Positions 59,672 through 64,000 of a stretch of DNA of 64,000 nt are shown in pieces. The stretch comes from Bradyrhizobium sp. NAS80.1. GTDB lineage: Bacteria > Pseudomonadota > Alphaproteobacteria > Rhizobiales > Xanthobacteraceae. The position numbers and the translations under genes were made by a program. Numbering within the stretch: position 1 is the first letter of the stretch; the number at the start of each line of letters is the position of its first letter. A model generated the notes under the pieces. That model was given only the letters and a program-made list of their open reading frames with translations, did not search any database and was not told the origin of the DNA. The stretch spans positions 1 through 64,000 of the forward strand of contig NZ_LGHL01000085.1 in NCBI RefSeq assembly GCF_001908205.1, written 5' to 3'.

Positions 59672-60862
59672 ATGGATACCTCCGAGCTCCAGCGCGTCAC
59701 CAACTGGCTGATCGACGGCGCGAGGTCTTCGGCGAGCCCGGCCGAGATGATCGCGAACGTCTGCGAACATCTGGTCGCCGCCGGCCTGCCGCCGTGGCGG
59801 TTCGGCATTTTCATCCGCACGCTGCATCCGGAAATCTTCGGCCGTAACTTCATCTGGCGGCAGGGCCAGGAGGTCGAGATCGGCACAGTCGATTTCGATA
59901 TCCTGGACACGCCGGAATTCGCCCGGAGCCCGCTTCGCATCGTATTCGAGCAGGGCCTGGAAGTTCGGGGCCGCATCGACGATCCCGATAGCAAGCGGTT
60001 TCCGTTTCTTGACGACATGCGCGCCGAAGGCGTGACCGATTACATCGCGGTGCCGATGCCGTTTCTCGATGGCTCAAACCATGCCACGAGCTGGACCACG
60101 CGGCATCCCGGCGGCTTCAGCGACGACGACATCGCGGCGATCAGGTCCATCGTGGCGCCGCTTGCGCGCGTCGCCGAGATCGTCAGCCTGCGCCGCACCG
60201 CCGCGATGCTGCTCGACACCTATGTCGGCAACCGCGCCGGCGAGCGCATCCTCGGCGGCCAGATCCGCCGCGGCCACAACGACACCATGCGGGCCGCGAT
60301 CTGGCTCTCGGATCTGCGCGGCTTCACCGCCCTGTCGGACCGGCTGCCGGCCGAGACCGTGGTCAAGATCCTCAACCATTATTTCGACTGCCAGGTCACC
60401 GCGATCCGGGGCCATGGCGGCGAGGTGCTGAAGTTCATGGGCGACGGCCTGCTCGCGGTGTTCCCGATCGACGAATATGTCGGCGATGCCGCGCATGTCT
60501 GCACGCGCGTGCTCGAAGCCGCGCGCGAATCCCGCGCCAGCGTCGAGGCGCTCGCCTTTCCGGTAGGCAACATCATCGAGCGCTTCCGCTTCGGCGTAGC
60601 GCTCCACGTGGGCAACATCCTCTACGGCAATATCGGCGGCGGCAACCGCCTCGACTTCACCTGCATCGGCCCCGCTGTCAACCTCGCAGCACGGCTGGAG
60701 AAGATCGCAGGCCGGTTGGGACGAACCGTCGTGGTCTCGGAAGTCTTCGCCAACGCCTGCCGCCACAGCTGGCGCGAACTTGGTGAATTTCCGATCGCGG
60801 GCTTCTCTCGGGCGCAGCGCGTGTATGGGCTGACCGAGGAGACGCCGGTGGTGATGGCCTGA
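59672..60862 (+). CDS. Class III adenylate/guanylate cyclase
   Basis: A 396-residue protein. The N-terminal 190 residues form a GAF-like domain (LHPEIFGRNFIWRQGQEVE, YIAVPMPF). The C-terminal catalytic domain (about 200-385) has AIWLSDLRGFTALSDRLPAE with the first metal aspartate, FMGDGLLAVFPI with the second, and NRLDFTCIGPAVNLAARLEK with the transition-state asparagine. It has no membrane helix, so a soluble cAMP/cGMP-forming enzyme is likely. Nucleotide specificity is not decided. Confidence 0.88.
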   Translation: MDTSELQRVTNWLIDGARSSASPAEMIANVCEHLVAAGLPPWRFGIFIRTLHPEIFGRNFIWRQGQEVEIGTVDFDILDTPEFARSPLRIVFEQGLEVRGRIDDPDSKRFPFLDDMRAEGVTDYIAVPMPFLDGSNHATSWTTRHPGGFSDDDIAAIRSIVAPLARVAEIVSLRRTAAMLLDTYVGNRAGERILGGQIRRGHNDTMRAAIWLSDLRGFTALSDRLPAETVVKILNHYFDCQVTAIRGHGGEVLKFMGDGLLAVFPIDEYVGDAAHVCTRVLEAARESRASVEALAFPVGNIIERFRFGVALHVGNILYGNIGGGNRLDFTCIGPAVNLAARLEKIAGRLGRTVVVSEVFANACRHSWRELGEFPIAGFSRAQRVYGLTEETPVVMA

Positions 60863-60906
60863 CGCGCGATGAGCTCAAGATCACTCATCATTTGCAGGAT
60901 GAAGGC

Positions 60907-61212
60907 CTATTCCTCCGGCTCGGTGGTGAACAGCAACGGATAGCCCTTGGCGCGACCGGCGTCGGTGGCGCGGGTGGCCTTGGTTTCGGCGACGTCCTTG
61001 GTGAACACGGCGACCACGCAGGCGCCCAGCTTGTGGGCGGTAATCATCACCTTGTAGGCCTGATCCTCGGTCATTCGGAACTCGGCCTTGAGGATCATCG
61101 TGACGAATTCGCGTGGCGTATAGTCGTCGTTGATCAGGATGACCTTGTGCAGCCGTGGCCGCTCGAGCTTGGTCTTGGTCCGCGTCTTCGGCGTCGTGAC
61201 GGTGTCGATCAT
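60907..61212 (-). CDS. clpS: ATP-dependent Clp protease adaptor ClpS
   Basis: A 101-residue ClpS, which delivers N-degron substrates to ClpAP. Conserved HKVILINDDYTPREFV (N-end pocket NDD), MLKAEF-type helix (ILKAEFRMTEDQAYKVM) and ITAHKLGACVVAVF. Alphaproteobacteria often carry two ClpS copies; this one starts MIDTVTTPKTRTK. Its neighbour upstream is the DUF190 gene. clpA is not next to it. Confidence 0.93.
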   Translation of the reverse strand: MIDTVTTPKTRTKTKLERPRLHKVILINDDYTPREFVTMILKAEFRMTEDQAYKVMITAHKLGACVVAVFTKDVAETKATRATDAGRAKGYPLLFTTEPEE

Positions 61213-61256
61213 TCCGCCTCCTGGACACGGCGGGCTCGGGTTCCCTGCCGGAGCGA

Positions 61257-61598
61257 TCAGCTCGCGGCCTTCGCACCATATTGCAGGACCTGCACCTTCT
61301 CCAAGGTGATCAGTCCGCTCGACATCATGCCATCCAGGATGGGCAGGAATGCGTTGATGTTGTCCTCGCTGTCGACGATCTCGATCAAGAGCGGCAGGTC
61401 TTCCGACAGTCGCAGGATTTTCGAGGTGTGCAGGCGGCTCGACTTGCCGAATCCCATCGGCCCGCGCAGCACGGTGGCGCCGGCGAGGTGCCGTTCGCGC
61501 GCCTTCATCACGATCGCTTCATAAAGCGGCTTGCCGTCGAAATGGTCGCTCTCGCCGATGAAGATCCGGAGCGAAACTGCCTGATTGGGGATTTGCAT
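61257..61598 (-). CDS. DUF190 protein of the fluoride operon
   Basis: A 113-residue DUF190 protein, a PII-like fold often encoded with CrcB. Residues SLRIFIGESDHFDGKPLYEAIVMKARERHLAGATVLRGPMGFG are typical, followed by LPLLIEIVDSEDNINAFLPIL. ATG 61598 (MQIPNQAVSL). It lies two bases beyond the crcB stop, at the end of the operon. It may regulate or sense in fluoride export. Mechanism unknown. Confidence 0.88.
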   Translation of the reverse strand: MQIPNQAVSLRIFIGESDHFDGKPLYEAIVMKARERHLAGATVLRGPMGFGKSSRLHTSKILRLSEDLPLLIEIVDSEDNINAFLPILDGMMSSGLITLEKVQVLQYGAKAAS

Positions 61599-61600
61599 GG

Positions 61601-61990
61601 TCAGCTCCTTGCCAAGCGGTTGTAGCGGCTCGCCATCATATGGCCGAGCCACACCGACACCAGCCAGCAGACGACGGACGCCGCGATATAGGCGAGCGCC
61701 GTGTATTTCATGCCGCCATGGAACAGGCGGAAGGTCTCGAGGCTGAAGGTCGAGAAGGTGGTGTAGCCGCCGCAGAACCCGGTCATGACGAACTGCCGGT
61801 GCTCAGGCCGCGCTAGCATGCGGCCGTCAGGGCCGGTGAGCGTCGCGTAGAAGCCGATGATCAGCGAACCGGTCGCGTTGATGAACAGCGTCGCGAAGGG
61901 AAAGCCCGGCCCGGTGTCGAGCGCGAGCCCGACGAGATAGCGCGCCAGGCCGCCGATGGTGCTGCCGGCGGCAACCCATGCATAAAGCAT
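61601..61990 (-). CDS. crcB: Fluoride ion channel CrcB/Fluc, copy 1
   Basis: A 129-residue four-helix Fluc-family protein: GSTIGGLARYLVG, FPFATLFINATGSLIIGF (with the conserved N) and VMTGFCGGYTTFSTFSLET (GGxTTFSTF signature). Works as a dual-topology dimer exporting fluoride. The second crcB is 46 bases upstream, so the pair may form a heterodimer. Start ATG 61990. Confidence 0.93.
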   Translation of the reverse strand: MLYAWVAAGSTIGGLARYLVGLALDTGPGFPFATLFINATGSLIIGFYATLTGPDGRMLARPEHRQFVMTGFCGGYTTFSTFSLETFRLFHGGMKYTALAYIAASVVCWLVSVWLGHMMASRYNRLARS

Positions 61991-62036
61991 CGCAACGCGC
62001 CGGCGCTCGGCGGAGGAGGGGGGACTTCATTTGCCT

Positions 62037-62426
62037 CTAGCCTCCAAGAGTGTCCGCGAGGAGGAAGCCGCAAGTGACGGCAGTGAGGCACAGCGTGACC
62101 GAGAACACGACGTTGCCCAGCGCGTGCATCGGCTCGCCGCCACGGGCCAGCGTCAGCGTTTGCAGGCTGAAGGAGGAGACGGTGGTGTAGCAGCCGAGGA
62201 ATCCGGTGACCGCAAACAGCCAAGGAGTGGGCGAGGCGAACATCGAGCCGGGGTGGGTCGCCAGCGCGCCAAAAATGCCGATCAGGAAGGCGCCGCTGAC
62301 GTTGATGCTCATGGTGCCCCAGGGAAAGGTCTCGCCCAGTCGCCGGGCGACCGCGCCGGAGACGAAATAGCGGGCACAGCCGCCCAGCACGCTGCCGACC
62401 ACGATTGCGATCGCTCCGCTCAGCAC
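62037..62426 (-). CDS. crcB: Fluoride ion channel CrcB/Fluc, copy 2
   Basis: A 129-residue Fluc protein: GSVLGGCARYFVSG, FPWGTMSINVSGAFLIGIF and VTGFLGCYTTVSSFSLQT. In the signature G-x-T-T-F-S-T-F the phenylalanine is replaced by valine and the threonine by serine (YTTVSSFS), so the two copies are diverged and may act as partners. ATG 62426. Lies 19 bases beyond the MFS gene. Confidence 0.92.
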   Translation of the reverse strand: MLSGAIAIVVGSVLGGCARYFVSGAVARRLGETFPWGTMSINVSGAFLIGIFGALATHPGSMFASPTPWLFAVTGFLGCYTTVSSFSLQTLTLARGGEPMHALGNVVFSVTLCLTAVTCGFLLADTLGG

Positions 62427-62445
62427 GATGAAGAGTCCCCCGTCA

Positions 62446-63654
62446 TTACTTTTTCTCCGCAGCCAACCCGTTGCCGACAGCGAGCAGCCCCACGAGCGCG
62501 ACCAGCGCGAAGCCGAGACCCGTCAGGAACGTGCCTGCCGGACCATAGGCGTCCCACAGCGCACCGGCGATCACGCTCGCGGCCAGCGATGCGAGCCCGG
62601 AGAACAGGTTGAAATAGCCGAACGCGGTGCCGCGCAGGCTCGACGGCGCGGCGTCGGCGACGAGGGCCGAGAGCAATCCTTGCGTCAATCCCATATGCAG
62701 CCCCCACAGCGCGACGCCGAGCGCCAGCCCCGCAAGGCTCGGCAGCGACGCGAGCGCAAGATCGGCACCGGCGAGGAAGACGAGGCCGAGCGCGAGCAGG
62801 CCGGTCCGGTTGATCCGGTCCGACAGCACGCCGGCCGGATAGGCTGAGAGCGCATAGACGATGTTCATCAGCACCAGCACCGCCGGCACCCACATCGCAT
62901 TGAGCCCGATATTTTGGGCGCGCAGGATCAGGAAGGCCTCGCTGAAGCGGGCGAGCGTGAAGACCACGCCGACCGCCACGACAAGCCAGTATACGGATCC
63001 GAGTTGCCGCATCGCGGCGAGATTGAGCGGATTCTTGGCAGGCTCCCGGTTCGGGTCTGGCTCCGGCTCGCTCACGGCAAACGCAATAAGTCCGAAGGAC
63101 AGGAAGGCTGGGAGCACAGCCACCCAGAACACGGCGGCAAAATTGTCCGCCGTCCACCACATCAGGCCGATTGCCGCAAGCGGTCCGACGAACGCGCCGG
63201 TGGTGTCGAGCGATTGCCGCAGGCCGAAGCTCGCGCCGCGCAGACCCGCTGGCGAGATATCGGCGATCAGCGCATCGCGCGGCGCGCCGCGAATGCCCTT
63301 GCCGACGCGGTCGATGAACCGCGCCGCCACCAGCCATCCGACGCTGGGCGCAAGCGGGAACAGCGGCTTGGTGAAGGCGGCCAGACCATAGCCGAGCGCG
63401 GCGAGCAGCTTGCGGCGGCCGAGCCAGTCCGATAGCGCACCGGAGAAGATCTTCGTGATCGAGGCCGTCGCCTCCGCAATGCCTTCGATGAAGCCGACGG
63501 TCAGCGTCGAGGCACCGAGCACGGTGACGAGATAGACCGGCAGCAGCGCGTGGATCATCTCTGAGGAGACGTCCATCAGCATCGAGACGAAGCCGAGCAC
63601 CCAGATCCCCCTGGGCAGCCCGGCGCGCGCAGCATTCGGTGTCGTCGTCGTCAC
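62446..63654 (-). CDS. MFS transporter in the fluoride operon
   Basis: A 402-residue major facilitator protein with about 12 helices. Loop 2-3 GALSDWLGRRKLL and the internal repeat VLSDRINRTGLL show the MFS motif A. RFIDRVGKGIRGAPRDALIADI is characteristic of a subfamily found in Proteobacteria. The GTG at 63654 is preferred (GAAGG upstream); the longer frame runs through the terminator and riboswitch. It is first in the operon under the fluoride riboswitch. Whether it moves fluoride or a related ion is unknown. Confidence 0.88.
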   Translation of the reverse strand: MTTTTPNAARAGLPRGIWVLGFVSMLMDVSSEMIHALLPVYLVTVLGASTLTVGFIEGIAEATASITKIFSGALSDWLGRRKLLAALGYGLAAFTKPLFPLAPSVGWLVAARFIDRVGKGIRGAPRDALIADISPAGLRGASFGLRQSLDTTGAFVGPLAAIGLMWWTADNFAAVFWVAVLPAFLSFGLIAFAVSEPEPDPNREPAKNPLNLAAMRQLGSVYWLVVAVGVVFTLARFSEAFLILRAQNIGLNAMWVPAVLVLMNIVYALSAYPAGVLSDRINRTGLLALGLVFLAGADLALASLPSLAGLALGVALWGLHMGLTQGLLSALVADAAPSSLRGTAFGYFNLFSGLASLAASVIAGALWDAYGPAGTFLTGLGFALVALVGLLAVGNGLAAEKK

Positions 63655-63688
63655 GTCCCGACCTTCTCCTTGGTCTTCTTCAGGCAAC

Positions 63689-63711
63689 AAAAAACCCGCC
63701 ATCGGCGGGTT
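63689..63711 (-). terminator. Terminator of the fluoride riboswitch expression platform
   Basis: On the minus strand acccgcc (63710-63704) and ggcgggt (63700-63694) form a seven-base stem with a three-base loop, followed by a run of six T. It lies between the riboswitch and the GTG of the MFS gene, the expected place for a transcriptional switch. Confidence 0.8.
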
Positions 63712-63762
63712 CGGCCATGCTCCCGCCAAAGGCAGAGGCTCAAAAGAATTGCCCCACCTCAA

Positions 63763-63825
63763 GCAGGAGTCATCAGCCCACTACGGTCATCGACCACCGG
63801 GCGGTTGTCGGGGGACTCCATCCCC
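63763..63825 (-). ncRNA. Fluoride riboswitch (crcB RNA)
   Basis: Minus-strand RNA begins GGGGATGGAGTCCCCC (63825 down), continues ACAACCGCCC, and ends GGGCTGATGACTCCTGC at 63763. It matches the crcB consensus (GGnGAUGGnGUnCnCC, AACnGCC and GCUGAUGnCUCCUnC) including the GGAGTC/GACTCC pairing and the CCGCCC/GGGC pairing. It precedes a terminator and the MFS-crcB-crcB-DUF190 operon, which strongly supports the call. Fluoride binding should prevent termination. Confidence 0.9.
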
Positions 63826-63936
63826 ATCTGTGCGTCCAGCCTAGCATGGAAATCGCGCGGAACAAGTGGGCGGGGACGCCATCCCATGAGTTGTCTCTTT
63901 CTTGAGTGGTCTCTCTCTGATGTGGAATTTACGTAT

Positions 63937-63968
63937 CTGGGTTCTCGCTTCGCGAGCCCCGGAATGAC
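63937..63968. repeat. Palindromic intergenic repeat (end of window)
   Basis: gggttctcgc, ttcgcgagcccc and cggaatgaca belong to the same family as the elements at 44675 and 45777. The palindrome gggttctcgcttcgcgagcccc is nearly perfect. The rest of the sequence to 64000 shows no gene. Confidence 0.65.
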
Positions 63969-64000
63969 AGAGCGTGTTGAACGCTCTTGTTCCAGCGGCG

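Overview
The window is GC-rich alphaproteobacterial chromosome. It looks like Bradyrhizobium or a close relative. The evidence is a complete red-type (form IC) Calvin-cycle operon in the order cbbF-P-T-A-L-S-X-E with a divergent cbbR, many short Bradyrhizobium-style orphan proteins, and several families of rhizobial intergenic palindromes. I found no tRNA, rRNA, CRISPR array, insertion sequence or prophage.

Layout. 1-1.8 kb: palindromic repeats, a transporter remnant and small membrane proteins. 1.8-11.7 kb: cbbR and the cbb operon (FBPase, phosphoribulokinase, transketolase, class II aldolase, RuBisCO large and small subunits, RuBisCO activase CbbX). It ends in an rpe/cbbE gene broken by an apparent 8-nt deletion. 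12.2-15.3 kb: an amino-acid-type FAD oxidoreductase, a GntR/FCD regulator and a periplasmic binding protein. 15.3-17.9 kb: a universal stress protein with an FNR/FixK-type box, divergent from a Do/HtrA protease. 18-20.9 kb: small stress-type and secreted proteins. 20.9-28.7 kb: a 2096-residue soluble hybrid kinase with eleven 92-residue HAMP-type repeats, followed by a REC-PAS-HWE kinase. 29-31 kb: small genes and gene remnants. 31-36.5 kb: HxlR regulator, SDR, nitronate monooxygenase-type protein, a small secreted protein with an unusual leader, a PhoD-type phosphatase and an aldo/keto reductase. 36.5-45.7 kb: aminotransferase, DUF3124, CPA2 antiporter, RibB, glutaryl-CoA dehydrogenase, MBL hydrolase and DUF1499. 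45.9-50.7 kb: acyl-CoA ligase, extensin-like protein, L,D-transpeptidase and CorA. 51-60.9 kb: housekeeping genes (methyltransferase, SDR, pdxH, DnaJ-like, ECF sigma and anti-sigma, fabI, phosphatase, aroC, class III cyclase). 60.9-63.9 kb: clpS, then a fluoride-resistance operon (MFS, crcB, crcB, DUF190) behind a recognisable fluoride riboswitch and terminator.

Three conserved genes carry frame lesions: rpe (8-nt deletion), extensin (A7 tract, stop lost) and anti-sigma factor (C6 tract). Two of the three sit at homopolymers, so base-calling error must be excluded before any biological reading. The most interesting non-coding signals are the fluoride riboswitch in front of an MFS gene, a nested hairpin that would hide the ribosome binding site of a small secreted protein at 33.2 kb, a ten-codon minicistron coupling cbbP to cbbT, and a terminator hairpin inside the cbb operon before cbbX.
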